A program made the translations under genes and the position numbers. Source: Massilia sp. TS11 (GTDB lineage: Bacteria > Pseudomonadota > Gammaproteobacteria > Burkholderiales > Burkholderiaceae_D). Taken from it: a stretch of DNA of 64,000 nt. Of this stretch, positions 53,616-63,085 are shown one piece after another (the stretch's first letter is position 1; every line of letters begins with the position of its first letter). The stretch covers positions 310,001 through 374,000 of the forward strand of contig NZ_JAKLTS010000001.1 of the NCBI RefSeq assembly GCF_022012445.1, given 5' to 3'. The notes beneath the pieces are model-generated. The model saw only the letters and a program-made list of their open reading frames with translations. It had not been told where the DNA came from and did not search any database.

Positions 53616-54284
53616 TTATTCGGCCGGCACACCGCGGAAGGCAATACGCGCCGCGAGAAAGTGGGCCGGCGCGATCAGCATATACACCGGGCCGCTGATG
53701 CGGCCCGGGTCGTTCAGGCCCAGGGTCAAGCCCATCGACAGCAGCGCAATCGCGCACACGAACAGATTGGCCAGGGTGGCGCGGCGCAGATCGGCCGCCT
53801 GGCGCATGCTGAGCTTGAGCTCGGCCTGCTTGCTGGCCGCGTGCCGGTGCATCAGATAGAACACCGCGTTGACGGCGAAGATGCCGAGGCTGAAGATCAG
53901 CATGATCTGGAAGGCTTCGGCCTCGCTGTGGAAAGCCTCGGTCGGCAGGCGGAACACATAGAAATCGATCAGCCACGAGAACAGGAACTTCATCGGGTAG
54001 ATGTAGCTGAGCACGGTGAACAGCAGGGCCATGTTCAGTACCACGGTGCGCGTGTCCGACAGCGGGTAGTAGCGGAAGAAGCGGCTGTGCTCGGCCCAGA
54101 CGCTGGCCAGCAGCGCAAAGCACAGGCCAAACGCGAGGCTGCCGCGCATCATGTGGATCAGCTCGTGCGCGGCCTTGGGCACCTCGAGCGAGACCACCAG
54201 CAGGGTGACGGCGAAGGCATACACGGCATCGCTGAAATTCTCCAGCCGATGCAATGGAATAGGGGACTTGGCGTTTCCCGACAT
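53616..54284 (-). CDS. TMEM175-family (DUF1211) potassium-channel-like membrane protein
   Basis: 222 residues with about six membrane helices. The N-terminal signature RLENFSDAVYAFAVTLLVVS contains the FSD motif of TMEM175/DUF1211 channels, whose bacterial members form tetrameric potassium-permeable channels. The remaining helices and the basic loop near residue 150 fit the family. It is convergent with hom and lies downstream of the DUF2145 gene on the same strand. Confidence 0.88.
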   Translation of the reverse strand: MSGNAKSPIPLHRLENFSDAVYAFAVTLLVVSLEVPKAAHELIHMMRGSLAFGLCFALLASVWAEHSRFFRYYPLSDTRTVVLNMALLFTVLSYIYPMKFLFSWLIDFYVFRLPTEAFHSEAEAFQIMLIFSLGIFAVNAVFYLMHRHAASKQAELKLSMRQAADLRRATLANLFVCAIALLSMGLTLGLNDPGRISGPVYMLIAPAHFLAARIAFRGVPAE

Positions 54285-54356
54285 GGTGGCTCCCGTTGTT
54301 ATAAATAAAATAATGACGGGATTCTAAAGCAGCTGCGCCGGCTTGGGAACCGCCGC

Positions 54357-55142
54357 TCAGCCGGCCGGCAGGCGCAGTACGATCTGGCGCGCCTGGGCAT
54401 CGCGTTGGCGCACGAAGCGCACCAGGGATTCGACGCTGACGGTGTCGATGTGGCCGGCCATGCGCTGGCCGAAGGGTTGGTCGTCGAAGCTGATGTTGGC
54501 GCGGGTCAGGCGCGCGCCGAGCCGGCTCAGGGCCGGTATCTCGACCGTGATCGGGCGAAAGCCGGCCGCGCGCAGCCAGCCCTGGGCGGCCGCGCGCGTG
54601 TCCAGCGGCGCCGGCGACACGGCGCTGGCATAGGTTTCCAGCACCCATTGGTTGGAGTTCTGGTAGTCGCGTGCGAACGGAAAGGCCAGCATGTTGTAGC
54701 GCGCCTCATGCAGCTGGCGCGCGCGCGCCTGGGCCAGGTAGGCGGCCAGACGGGCCTGGTCGGCCGGGGCCGGAATCAGGATCAGGGTCTCCCAGGCGAA
54801 CATATCATCGAGGAAGAAATTGCCGAGGCCCTCGTTGTACAGGTCGGAACGGGCCGTGCCGCAGGCATTGAGCGCATGCACGACGGTCCAGCGTCCGTCC
54901 GGATGGTCGCGCCAGACGATCCCCATGTGCGAATAGCGCAGGCCATAGGCCGACAGGTCCTGGCCGACGCGGGCGATCAGGGCCAGCTCGGCGCCGCTGT
55001 CCTCGAGCGCCTGCCAGCTGCGCTCGGCAAGCTGCAGGGCCTGGCGCAGCTCGCGCAGCTGGAGCGGCTTGTCGCTGCAGACCGTCCCGGCCTGGGCGGC
55101 GCCGGCCAGCAGCAGCCACAGGCACAGCAGCAGGCGCTTCAC
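54357..55142 (-). CDS. Exported DUF2145-family protein
   Basis: 261 residues with a signal peptide (MKRLLLCLWLLLAGAAQA). The conserved segments YSHMGIVWRDHP, VHALNACGTARSDLYNEG and LAFPFARDYQNSNQWVLE mark the DUF2145 family and recall NlpC/P60- or YiiX-like papain-fold proteins (Cys, His, Asn). That fold assignment is an inference. It overlaps the preceding small gene by 4 bases and is likely translated with it. Confidence 0.82.
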   Translation of the reverse strand: MKRLLLCLWLLLAGAAQAGTVCSDKPLQLRELRQALQLAERSWQALEDSGAELALIARVGQDLSAYGLRYSHMGIVWRDHPDGRWTVVHALNACGTARSDLYNEGLGNFFLDDMFAWETLILIPAPADQARLAAYLAQARARQLHEARYNMLAFPFARDYQNSNQWVLETYASAVSPAPLDTRAAAQGWLRAAGFRPITVEIPALSRLGARLTRANISFDDQPFGQRMAGHIDTVSVESLVRFVRQRDAQARQIVLRLPAG

Positions 55143-55546
55143 GAGGCCACCCGCGACTGGTGCAGCAGTGCCTGGCCGCGCGCATTCGGAATCAGGCAGA
55201 GGATTTTGCCGGCCGCGCTCAGCACCGTGCCGGCCGCCAGCACGCTGACCTCGACCGTGCTGCCGACGGCCAGCGACAGGCCCTCGGCCGCCTTGCCCGA
55301 CAGGCGCACGGCCACGCTGGCGCCGGCGGCCAGATTCTCGAGCACGAGCACGGTGCCCTCGGCCGTCACGGCGATGCTGGCCACGGCCAGGGCGGCGCCG
55401 CCCGACAGGACGGTGGCCGAACCGGCCACCACCATGGCCGAACCATCGGCGGCCAGCTCGGATGCGCGTGACAGCGGCGAGCCCTGGCTCTGGTGGGCCG
55501 ACACAGGAGCGGCCAGCAGGGCGGCCGTCAGGAACAGGATTTTCAT
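55139..55546 (-). CDS. Small exported protein of unknown function, partner of DUF2145
   Basis: 135 residues with a signal peptide (MKILFLTAALLAAPVSA). The mature part is almost entirely Ala, Val, Gly, Ser and Leu with strongly alternating short beta-prone stretches, one Cys (KILCLIPN) and few charges. I do not recognise the family. The stop overlaps the DUF2145 gene by 4 bases. It diverges from the regulator gene at 55681. Confidence 0.72.
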   Translation of the reverse strand: MKILFLTAALLAAPVSAHQSQGSPLSRASELAADGSAMVVAGSATVLSGGAALAVASIAVTAEGTVLVLENLAAGASVAVRLSGKAAEGLSLAVGSTVEVSVLAAGTVLSAAGKILCLIPNARGQALLHQSRVAS

Positions 55547-55680
55547 GGGAACCTCAGGCTGTGGATGTGGGCTGCATCCTCGGCCTGTGGCTGCGCCAGC
55601 GCAAGCGGCGCGCTACCAGTATCGCCAAACCTGCATTTCGGTATTAAGATGCGCTACCGTTTTCCAAAAGAAAGGCCGGC

Positions 55681-56433
55681 ATGCCGCACGCTACTACACT
55701 CGTCGACACCCTCAAGCGCCTGCTCAAGGCGCGCGGGCTGACCTACGGCGAATTGGCGAGCCGTATCCAACTGTCGGAAGCGAGCGTAAAGCGCATGTTC
55801 TCACAAGGTAATTTCACCCTGCAGCGGCTCGACCAGATCCTGCTGGCGGCCGGCATCGAATTCAGCGAGCTGGCTGCGGCCGCGCAGGCCCCGGCGCCCC
55901 AGATCGCGCGCCTGACCCTGGCCCAGGAGCGCGAAATCATCGGCGACCCCAAGCTGCTGGTGGTGGCGGTGTCGGCCATGAACCACATCCCCTTCGAGGA
56001 CATCGTGCGCATCTACACGCTGAGCGAGGCCGACGTGGTGCGCTGCCTGACCCGGCTCGACCGCATCGGCTTTCTCGAACTGCTGCCGAACAACCGCGTC
56101 AAGCTGCTGATCGCGCGCACCTTCGGCTGGATTCCGAACGGGCCGATCCAGACCTATTTCCGCGACGAGGCCTATGCCGACTACCTCGACGCCCATTTCG
56201 ACGGCGAACATGAATTGTTCCGCCTGGTGAACCTGATGTTGTCGCGCGCTTCCTGCGCGGCACTGGTCGAACGGCTGAAGCAGGTGGCCGCCGAATTCGC
56301 CCAGCAGCATCAACACGAAACCCGCCTGCCTTACGAGCAGCGGCATGCGATGAGCCTGATGCTGGCGGTGCGGCCCTGGATGCCGCGCGCCTTCAAGGCC
56401 ATGGTGCGCCGCTCCCCGCCATCTTCCACCTGA
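55681..56433 (+). CDS. XRE-family helix-turn-helix transcriptional regulator
   Basis: 250 residues. The N-terminal lambda-repressor-like HTH (about 8-65, LLKARGLTYGELASRIQLSE and VKRMFS) is followed by a larger domain (about 75-250) without recognised similarity. Its target is unknown; it diverges from the DUF2145 pair and is followed by the MFS-acyltransferase gene 6 bases later, so it may regulate either. Two ATGs near the start were not distinguishable by ribosome site. Confidence 0.85.
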   Translation: MPHATTLVDTLKRLLKARGLTYGELASRIQLSEASVKRMFSQGNFTLQRLDQILLAAGIEFSELAAAAQAPAPQIARLTLAQEREIIGDPKLLVVAVSAMNHIPFEDIVRIYTLSEADVVRCLTRLDRIGFLELLPNNRVKLLIARTFGWIPNGPIQTYFRDEAYADYLDAHFDGEHELFRLVNLMLSRASCAALVERLKQVAAEFAQQHQHETRLPYEQRHAMSLMLAVRPWMPRAFKAMVRRSPPSST

Positions 56434-56439
56434 GGCAGC

Positions 56440-58326
56440 ATGAGTACATCCAACCAATTCCAGCTGCTCGGGCAGCGCCGTTTCGCCCCGTTTTTCTGGA
56501 CCCAGTTTCTGGGTGCCTTCAACGACAATCTGTTCAAGACGGCGCTGCTGGTCGTGCTGACCTATGACGCGGCGCACTGGACCACGGTCGACCCCAAGCT
56601 GCTGAACAATCTGATCCCCGGCCTGTTCATCCTGCCTTTCGTGCTGTTCTCGGCCACCGCCGGGCAGATCGCCGACAAGTTCGCCAAGGAGAAGCTGGCG
56701 CGCGCCGTCAAGCTGCTCGAAATCGCCATCATGGCCGTGGCCGGGATCGGCTGGATGCAGAAGAATCTGTGGCTGCTGGTGGCGGCCGTGGCCGGCATGG
56801 GCCTGCATTCGACGCTGTTCGGCCCGGTCAAATATGCCTATCTGCCCCAGCACCTGCACAAGGACGAACTGGTGGGCGGCAATGGCCTGGTGGAGATGGG
56901 CACCTTTGTCGGCATCCTGGCCGGCGAGATTCTGGGCGCCGTCCTCGTCGTCCATCCGGGCTGGGGCATCGAGCTGGTGGCCGGCGGCACGCTTGCCATG
57001 GCCGTGCTCGGTCTGCTGGCGAGTCTGCGCATTCCGTCCTCGCCGGCGCCGGCGCCGCAGCTGCGCATCAGCGCGAATGTGCTGGCCGAGTCTGTGCGCA
57101 ATATCAATTTCTCGCGCCACAATCGCACGGTGTTCCTCTCGATGCTGGGCAACTCCTGGTTCTGGTTCTATGGGGCCATGGTGCTCAGCCAGTTCCCCGT
57201 GTTCGCCAAGGATTATCTGCATGGCGACCATTCGGTCTTCGTGCTGCTGCTGACCGTGTTCTCGCTCGGCATTGGCACCGGCTCGCTGCTGTGCGAAAAG
57301 CTCTCGGGCCACAAGGTCGAGATCGGCCTGGTGCCGTTTGGCGCGATCGGCATGTCGGTGTTCGGCGGCGACCTGTATCTGGCGGCCCAGGCCTATGGCG
57401 GCAGCGGCGCCGTCGATCTGCTGGGCGCGCTGCACACGCCGGGCATGCTGCGCGTGCTGGCCGATATCGCGCTGCTCGGCGTGTTCGGCGGCTTCTACAT
57501 CGTGCCCCTGTTCGCGCTGATCCAGACGCGCTGCGATCCGCAGCATATGTCGCGCACGATCGCCGGCATGAATATCCTGAACGCGCTGTTCATGGTGCTC
57601 TCGGCCGGGGTCGCGATCGTGCTGCTGCAGCGCGGCTTCACGATCCCCGAGATGTTCCTCGTCAGCGCCGTGCTCAATGGTCTGGTGGCCGCCTACATCT
57701 TCTCGCTGGTGCCGGAATTCCTGATGCGCTTCCTGGCCTGGCTGCTGATCCACACCTTGCACCGCGTGCGCGTCGTCGGTGGCGACCGCATTCCGGAGGA
57801 GGGCGCAGCTGTCCTCGTGTGCAACCACGTCAGCTATGTCGACGCCATCGTGATCGGCGCGGCCAGCCCGCGCCCGATCCGCTTCGTGATGGACCACCGG
57901 ATTTTCAACACGCCCTTCCTCGGCTGGATCTTCCGCACGGCCAAGGCGATCCCGATCGCCCCGGCCAAGGAAGACCCGTGGCTGCTGGAGAAGGCCTATG
58001 TCGATATCGCCAAGGCCCTGCATGATGGCGAGCTGGTCTGCATTTTCCCGGAAGGGAAGCTCACGCGCGATGGCGAGATCAGCCCTTTCCGCGCCGGCAT
58101 CAGCAAGATTCTCGAGCGCTCCCAGGTGCCGGTGATACCGATGGCCCTGCGCGGCCTGTGGGGCAGCCTGCTGACGCGCGATCCGGCTGGCCTGTTTGAG
58201 CGCAGTTTCCGGCGCGGTCTGCGCTCGCGCCTGGAGCTGGTGGTCGGCGACAGTGTCGCGCCGGCCGCGGCCCAGCCGCAGGCGCTGCAGGAGCAGGTCG
58301 CCACGCTGCGCGGCGACTGGAAGTAG
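56440..58326 (+). CDS. MFS transporter (LplT-like) fused to a PlsC-type acyltransferase
   Basis: 628 residues. The first ~410 are a 12-helix major-facilitator domain opening RFAPFFWTQFLGAFNDNLFK, as in lysophospholipid transporter LplT. Residues ~435-628 are a PlsC acyltransferase domain with NHVSYVD at 462-468 (the NHxxxxD motif) and FPEGKLTRDG. The fusion would import lysophospholipid and reacylate it, similar to LplT plus the Aas acyltransferase but without the acyl-ACP synthetase domain. Translation begins 6 bases after the regulator. Confidence 0.9.
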   Translation: MSTSNQFQLLGQRRFAPFFWTQFLGAFNDNLFKTALLVVLTYDAAHWTTVDPKLLNNLIPGLFILPFVLFSATAGQIADKFAKEKLARAVKLLEIAIMAVAGIGWMQKNLWLLVAAVAGMGLHSTLFGPVKYAYLPQHLHKDELVGGNGLVEMGTFVGILAGEILGAVLVVHPGWGIELVAGGTLAMAVLGLLASLRIPSSPAPAPQLRISANVLAESVRNINFSRHNRTVFLSMLGNSWFWFYGAMVLSQFPVFAKDYLHGDHSVFVLLLTVFSLGIGTGSLLCEKLSGHKVEIGLVPFGAIGMSVFGGDLYLAAQAYGGSGAVDLLGALHTPGMLRVLADIALLGVFGGFYIVPLFALIQTRCDPQHMSRTIAGMNILNALFMVLSAGVAIVLLQRGFTIPEMFLVSAVLNGLVAAYIFSLVPEFLMRFLAWLLIHTLHRVRVVGGDRIPEEGAAVLVCNHVSYVDAIVIGAASPRPIRFVMDHRIFNTPFLGWIFRTAKAIPIAPAKEDPWLLEKAYVDIAKALHDGELVCIFPEGKLTRDGEISPFRAGISKILERSQVPVIPMALRGLWGSLLTRDPAGLFERSFRRGLRSRLELVVGDSVAPAAAQPQALQEQVATLRGDWK

Positions 58327-58422
58327 GGGCGCGCCCGTCCCGAATCTCTGGTGATCTGGCGCAGATGCTGCGCGGGGACCGCCGCTACGCTGAATGCTCA
58401 TCCACAGCGCAGCGGAGCCATC

Positions 58423-59430
58423 ATGCATGCAGCCGACGCCGAGGCACCCACCGTCTTCATGCTCGATGGCATGTGGCCGGAATTCGATCACTGGATCAGC
58501 ACCCACCACGGCCCGCACGACCGCCTGTTTCTGCCGCTCGATGGCCAGCGCCGCGCCAAACCCCAGTACGCATGGAGCACGGCCGGCTTCGCCGAGGTGC
58601 GCACCCATCCGCTGCTGACCTTGTGGCGCGCCTGGGCCGCGCGCCGCATTGCCGGTCAGGGGGCGGCGCGCCAGCGCCTGGCGATCCGTTTTCGCCAGCG
58701 CCTGGCGGCGGCCTATGTGCGCCATCTGCGCCCGCACGAGCGCACACTCGTCATCACCCAGGAGCTGCTGCCCTATGTGTGGGAGAGCGGGGCCCTGCGC
58801 GGGCGGCGCTACTCGGTCCTGATGACCTCGCTGCCGATGCAGGCCGTGCAGGAGCAGCTCGACCGCGCCCACCAGCGCCATCCGTATAGCCGCACCCTGG
58901 GCGACTTTCGCGCCGCCCCGGCCCTGCTGGCCAGCGAGCAGCAGGCGCTGGCCGGGGCCGCCTGCATCCTGACCCCGCACACGGCGGTGGCGGCCCTGTT
59001 CGCCCAGTCGGTGCTGCTGCCCTGGCGCATGCCGGCGGGGCGCGCCGTGGTCGGCGGCCAGCGCATCGTCTTCCCGGCCGTCACCGTCGGACGCAAGGGC
59101 GCGTATGAGCTGCGCGCGGCCCTGCGCGAGCTCGGCCTGCCGCTGACGGTGCGTGGCGCGGTAGTCGAAGCGCCCGATTTCTGGGATGGCCTCGACGTGC
59201 GCGTGCTGCCCGAGTCGAGCCCCGCTTGGCTGGACGAGGCCGCCGCCGTGGTGCTGCCCTCGTGGCTGGAAAACCGCCCCGGCGCGCTGCTGCAGGCGCT
59301 GGCGGCGGGCATCCCCGTGGTGGCCACGCCGGCCTGCGGCCTGCCGCCCCAGCCCGGTCTGCGCCTGGTGCCGCCGGGCGAGGTGGCGGCCCTGCGCGCG
59401 GCCCTGAGCGCGCTGCGCGAGGCGGCCTGA
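58423..59430 (+). CDS. Glycosyltransferase-like protein
   Basis: 335 residues with no signal peptide. The C-terminal third has a GT-B/GT4-like donor-site pattern (LPSWLENRPGALLQALAAG and IPVVATPACGLP), with an acidic ENRPGALLQ in place of the usual ExxGxxxxEA. The N-terminal half is poorly recognisable. The start at 58423 (MHAADAEAPTV) has GCGGAG upstream and is preferred over 58351. Neighbouring genes do not show a polysaccharide cluster, so the acceptor is unknown. Confidence 0.72.
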   Translation: MHAADAEAPTVFMLDGMWPEFDHWISTHHGPHDRLFLPLDGQRRAKPQYAWSTAGFAEVRTHPLLTLWRAWAARRIAGQGAARQRLAIRFRQRLAAAYVRHLRPHERTLVITQELLPYVWESGALRGRRYSVLMTSLPMQAVQEQLDRAHQRHPYSRTLGDFRAAPALLASEQQALAGAACILTPHTAVAALFAQSVLLPWRMPAGRAVVGGQRIVFPAVTVGRKGAYELRAALRELGLPLTVRGAVVEAPDFWDGLDVRVLPESSPAWLDEAAAVVLPSWLENRPGALLQALAAGIPVVATPACGLPPQPGLRLVPPGEVAALRAALSALREAA

Positions 59431-59467
59431 GTGTGGTTTGCAAGGGATAAATTTTGTTTGTAAATAC

Positions 59468-59495
59468 TTGCCTTTTGGAAATACCTGTCTATAAT
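59468..59495 (+). promoter_or_regulatory. Sigma70 promoter of the cheW-receptor operon
   Basis: TTGCCT at 59468-59473 and a perfect TATAAT at 59490-59495, 16 bases apart, within a notably AT-rich stretch (59440-59515). The transcript would have a long leader of about 170 bases before the CheW start. Confidence 0.6.
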
Positions 59496-59671
59496 TTATA
59501 CATATCTTGACCAATTGTCGGTACACACCGGTCTGCCCTAAGCCTGCGCCGGTGCCGCCCTTGGTCTTCCAGGCTCACCTGAGCGTCGTAGCCGCCTCCC
59601 TCTCCCGGCCCCCATCCCGCCGACCTGAACCAGTGATGGCCGTGTCCAACACGGCTGAGACGGGATTTACC

Positions 59672-60121
59672 ATGCACGACAATATGCAATACCTGATCTT
59701 CCATCTGGGCGATGAAGCCTATGGGATCGACATCCACCAGGTGCGCGAACTGCGCAACTATGCGGCCCCGACCGCGCTGGCCAATGCCCCCGCCTATCTG
59801 AAGGGCGTGACCAATCTGCGCGGCGAGATCGTGCCGATTCTCGACATGCGCATCCGCCTGGGCCTGGCCAGCGCCGCCATCCATGATCTGACGGTCGTCA
59901 TCGTCGCCCAGATCGGTTCGGCCGTGGCCGGCCTGGTGGTCGACAGCGTCGCCGATGTGCGCATCTTCACCCCCGATCAAATTCGTCCGGCGCCGGCCCT
60001 GGACGCCGCCCTGCAGGCCCACGTGATTGGCGTCGCCACCACGGATGAGGGCCTGATCACGCTCGTCGATCTGGCCAACTGGCTCGATTGGCAGGCTCAA
60101 CCGCTGCCGCTGGCAGCCTGA
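59672..60121 (+). CDS. cheW: Chemotaxis coupling protein CheW
   Basis: 149 residues of the CheW SH3-like fold: [20 protein letters not shown] at the N-terminus and the conserved [19 protein letters not shown]. It couples chemoreceptors to CheA kinase. The frame is open to 59507; the ATG at 59672 ([12 protein letters not shown]) matches the domain boundary, while the one at 59636 would add a 12-residue tail. The receptor gene follows 11 bases later. No cheA is in the window. Confidence 0.92.
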   Translation: MHDNMQYLIFHLGDEAYGIDIHQVRELRNYAAPTALANAPAYLKGVTNLRGEIVPILDMRIRLGLASAAIHDLTVVIVAQIGSAVAGLVVDSVADVRIFTPDQIRPAPALDAALQAHVIGVATTDEGLITLVDLANWLDWQAQPLPLAA

Positions 60122-60132
60122 AGGAGGTCCGC

Positions 60133-61809
60133 ATGTCGTTCAAAGATCTGAAGATCGGCCACAAGCTGGCCCTGGGTTTCGGCGCAGTGATTCTGGCGGC
60201 GGTGGGGCTGGGCCTGGTGGCCCTGTATGAAGTCGGCGATCTGGCCAAGGCCTTCGAGAAGGTGACGGCCGACCGCTATCCGAAAACCGTGCAGGCGCAG
60301 CGCATCAAGGACAAGCTTAACGAGACCGCGCGTAACACCCGCAATATGCTGATCATGGACGACGAGGCCGCGATCGCGAGCGAAATGCAGAACATCGCCG
60401 AGGCCGGCAAGGTGATCACGGCCACGCTCGAGGAGCTCGACCGCACCGTGAAGTCTGAGCAGGGACGGGCCAAGCTGGCCGCCATCGGTACGGCGCGCGC
60501 CGACTTCCTGAAGACGCGCACCCAGTTCCTCGACGCCGTCAAGGACAAGCGCTTCGACCAGGCGCGCACGATTTTGCTGAAAGACATGCGGCCTCTGCAG
60601 CTGCGCTATATGGAAGCGATCGACCAGTTCCTCGAATTCCAGACCATCCAGATGAAGGACGCGACAGTATCGGCCGAGGCCACCGTGCAGACCACGCGCG
60701 TGCTCGTGATTGGCCTGCTGGTCGTGGCCGTGGCCGTTGGCGTCGCCGTGGTCATCCTGATGATGCGCAGCATTGTCACGCCCCTGACCGAAGCCGTCAG
60801 CGTGGCGCGCCGTGTGGCCGAGGGCGACCTGACCGCGCATATCGAGGTGGACCGCAAGGATGAAACGGGCGAGATGCTGGGCGCGCTCGAAGCGATGAAC
60901 AGTTCGCTGCAGCGCATCGTGCGCGAAGTGCGTACCGGCACCGACTCGATCGCCACCGCCGCCGAGCAGATCGCCAGCGGCAATATGGACCTGTCGGGCC
61001 GCACCGAGCAGCAAGCCAGCTCGCTCGAAGAGACGGCTTCGTCGATGGAAGAAATGACCTCGACCGTGCGCCAGAACGCCGACAACTCGCGCCAGGCGCG
61101 CCAGCTGGCCAATTCGGCCTCGCAGATCGCCGAGCAGGGCGGCTCGGTCGTGCAGCAGGTGGTCGAGACCATGGGCGGCATCAACAATGCCTCGCGCAAG
61201 ATCGTCGACATCATCGCCGTGATCGACGGCATCGCCTTCCAGACCAATATTCTGGCGCTCAACGCGGCGGTCGAAGCGGCGCGCGCGGGCGAGCAGGGGC
61301 GTGGGTTTGCCGTGGTCGCCTCCGAAGTGCGCAATCTGGCCCAGCGCTCGGCCGCCGCCGCCAAGGAGATCAAGGTCTTGATCAGCGACTCCGTCGGTCA
61401 GGTCGACCGCGGCGCGGCCCTGGTCAACGAGGCTGGCGCCACCATGCAGAATGTGCTGGAAAGCGTGCGCCGCGTGACCGATGTGATGAGCGAGATCGCC
61501 GCCGCCAGCGTCGAGCAGGAGGCCGGCATCGAGCAGATCAACCAGGCCGTGACCGAGATGGACACCGTGACCCAGCAGAACGCCGCTCTGGTGGAAGAGG
61601 CTGCCGCCGCCGCGGCCGCCCTGCGCGACCAGGCCGAACGCCTGAGCGCCACGGTGGCCGTGTTCAAACTCGACCACCAGCCGGCCGCGCCCGCCCCGGC
61701 GCCGGCGCCGCAGCGCCCGCAGCTGGCGGTGGTCAAGGCGGCCCCGGCCCCGGTCAAACGCAGCCCGGCGCCGGCCGCCACGGCCGACGCCGACTGGGCC
61801 GAGTTCTGA
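60133..61809 (+). CDS. Methyl-accepting chemotaxis protein
   Basis: 558 residues with an ideal AAGGAGGT ribosome site. TM1 (about 10-31), a four-helix-bundle periplasmic sensor (about 35-188), TM2 (about 190-212), HAMP (about 213-266) and a signalling domain with the hairpin tip [20 protein letters not shown]. The tail is Ala/Pro-rich and ends DWAEF, matching the xWxxF tether that recruits CheR/CheB. It is co-transcribed with cheW, suggesting a dedicated pairing. Confidence 0.94.
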   Translation: MSFKDLKIGHKLALGFGAVILAAVGLGLVALYEVGDLAKAFEKVTADRYPKTVQAQRIKDKLNETARNTRNMLIMDDEAAIASEMQNIAEAGKVITATLEELDRTVKSEQGRAKLAAIGTARADFLKTRTQFLDAVKDKRFDQARTILLKDMRPLQLRYMEAIDQFLEFQTIQMKDATVSAEATVQTTRVLVIGLLVVAVAVGVAVVILMMRSIVTPLTEAVSVARRVAEGDLTAHIEVDRKDETGEMLGALEAMNSSLQRIVREVRTGTDSIATAAEQIASGNMDLSGRTEQQASSLEETASSMEEMTSTVRQNADNSRQARQLANSASQIAEQGGSVVQQVVETMGGINNASRKIVDIIAVIDGIAFQTNILALNAAVEAARAGEQGRGFAVVASEVRNLAQRSAAAAKEIKVLISDSVGQVDRGAALVNEAGATMQNVLESVRRVTDVMSEIAAASVEQEAGIEQINQAVTEMDTVTQQNAALVEEAAAAAAALRDQAERLSATVAVFKLDHQPAAPAPAPAPQRPQLAVVKAAPAPVKRSPAPAATADADWAEF

Positions 61810-61817
61810 TCCGGCTG

Positions 61818-61844
61818 GCGGCCCGCTCAGGCCGCTGAGTTTTT
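61818..61844 (+). terminator. Possible terminator after the chemoreceptor gene
   Basis: GCGGCC (61818-61823), six-base loop, GGCCGC (61830-61835), then TGAGTTTTT. The stem is short but G/C-only. Confidence 0.45.
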
Positions 61845-61912
61845 CCAGCGCGCGCCGTTGCCGGCGGCGCCGCTGGCCTAGAATCGGCGCCAGTCTGGAG
61901 AGGAGGGCGCCG

Positions 61913-63043
61913 ATGTTCCGTCTGCTATGCACGATCGTCCTGGGTCTGGCCCTGCCGGCCCAGGCCGCCGTTTATGTCGTCGCGCCGCAGGGCCGCGATG
62001 GCGCCGCCGGTACGCTGACCGATCCCTGGGCCAGCATCGCCTATGCCCAAAGCCAGGCCGAGCCGGGCGACACCATCTATTTCCGCGGCGGCCGCTACGT
62101 CTACACGGTGGCCACCAGCGCCTGCGCCAGCCGGCGCGCCATCGTCAGCGGTGTCGACCTGAACAAGAGCGGGCGCGAAGGCCAGCCGATCCGCTACTGG
62201 GCCTATCCGGGCGAGACGCCGGTGTTCGATTTTTCGGGCATGCGCGACGACTGCCGCGTCAAGGGCTTCAATGTCGTGGCCGACTGGCTGCACCTGAAGG
62301 GCCTGGAGATCACCGGCGCGCCGCAGCAGCCCGAGAACCGCCTGAACCACGAATCCTGGGGCGTGTGGGTCAAGGGCAGCCACAATGTCTTCGAGCTGCT
62401 GAACCTGCACCACAATATGGGGCCCGGCCTGTTCCTGAAGGACGGCGCCTACAACCTCGTGCTCAACAGCGATTCCCACCACAACTACGATCCCTACACC
62501 TCGAACGGCGCAGGCCAGAGCGCCGATGGCTTCGGCGCCCATGTCGGCGTGAATCAGCCGGGCAATGTGTTTCGCGGCTGCCGCGCCTGGGCCAATACGG
62601 ACGACGGCTTCGACCTGATCAACGCCTACTCGACCGTGATCATCGAGGACTCCTGGGCCTGGCAGCATGGCTATCTGCCGGGCACCCATACGCCTCTGCC
62701 CGACGGCAATGGCAATGGCTTCAAGGCCGGCGGCTATGGCGGCAAGTACGTGCCCAATGGCGTGCCGCACATCGTGCGCCGCGTGATCGCCTTCGACAAC
62801 AAGGTCAATGGCCTGTATGCGAACCACCATCCGGTCGATGTGGAGTTCAGCGACAACATCGCCTTCGACAACGGACGCGACCTGAATATGCTCGGCATCG
62901 CGCCCGATGGCAGCGCGCGCGAGGTCGGCGTGGTGCGCAATCAATGCAGCGGCGCGCGCTACCGCCTCAGCGCCGCCTGGGAAGGGCCGCGCCAGCCCGA
63001 CGGCAGCCTGCCGCGCCTGGCCGTCTGCGGGGCTTCGCAATAA
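61913..63043 (+). CDS. Exported right-handed beta-helix protein, PL9 pectate-lyase-like
   Basis: 376 residues with a signal peptide (MFRLLCTIVLGLALPAQA). The start of the body, APQGRDGAAGTLTDPWASI, is the usual opening of secreted polysaccharide lyases. SADGFGAHVGV and GNVFRGCRAWANTDDGFDL match the calcium/catalytic region of family PL9 (exopolygalacturonate/pectate lyase or thiopeptidoglycan lyase type). Activity on pectin or a bacterial glycan is not decided. A strong GAGGAGGG ribosome site precedes the ATG. No other carbohydrate genes adjoin it. Confidence 0.85.
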   Translation: MFRLLCTIVLGLALPAQAAVYVVAPQGRDGAAGTLTDPWASIAYAQSQAEPGDTIYFRGGRYVYTVATSACASRRAIVSGVDLNKSGREGQPIRYWAYPGETPVFDFSGMRDDCRVKGFNVVADWLHLKGLEITGAPQQPENRLNHESWGVWVKGSHNVFELLNLHHNMGPGLFLKDGAYNLVLNSDSHHNYDPYTSNGAGQSADGFGAHVGVNQPGNVFRGCRAWANTDDGFDLINAYSTVIIEDSWAWQHGYLPGTHTPLPDGNGNGFKAGGYGGKYVPNGVPHIVRRVIAFDNKVNGLYANHHPVDVEFSDNIAFDNGRDLNMLGIAPDGSAREVGVVRNQCSGARYRLSAAWEGPRQPDGSLPRLAVCGASQ

Positions 63044-63085
63044 GCGCCCAGGCTGCTAGGATGGGCGTATCCACACGAGGTCACC

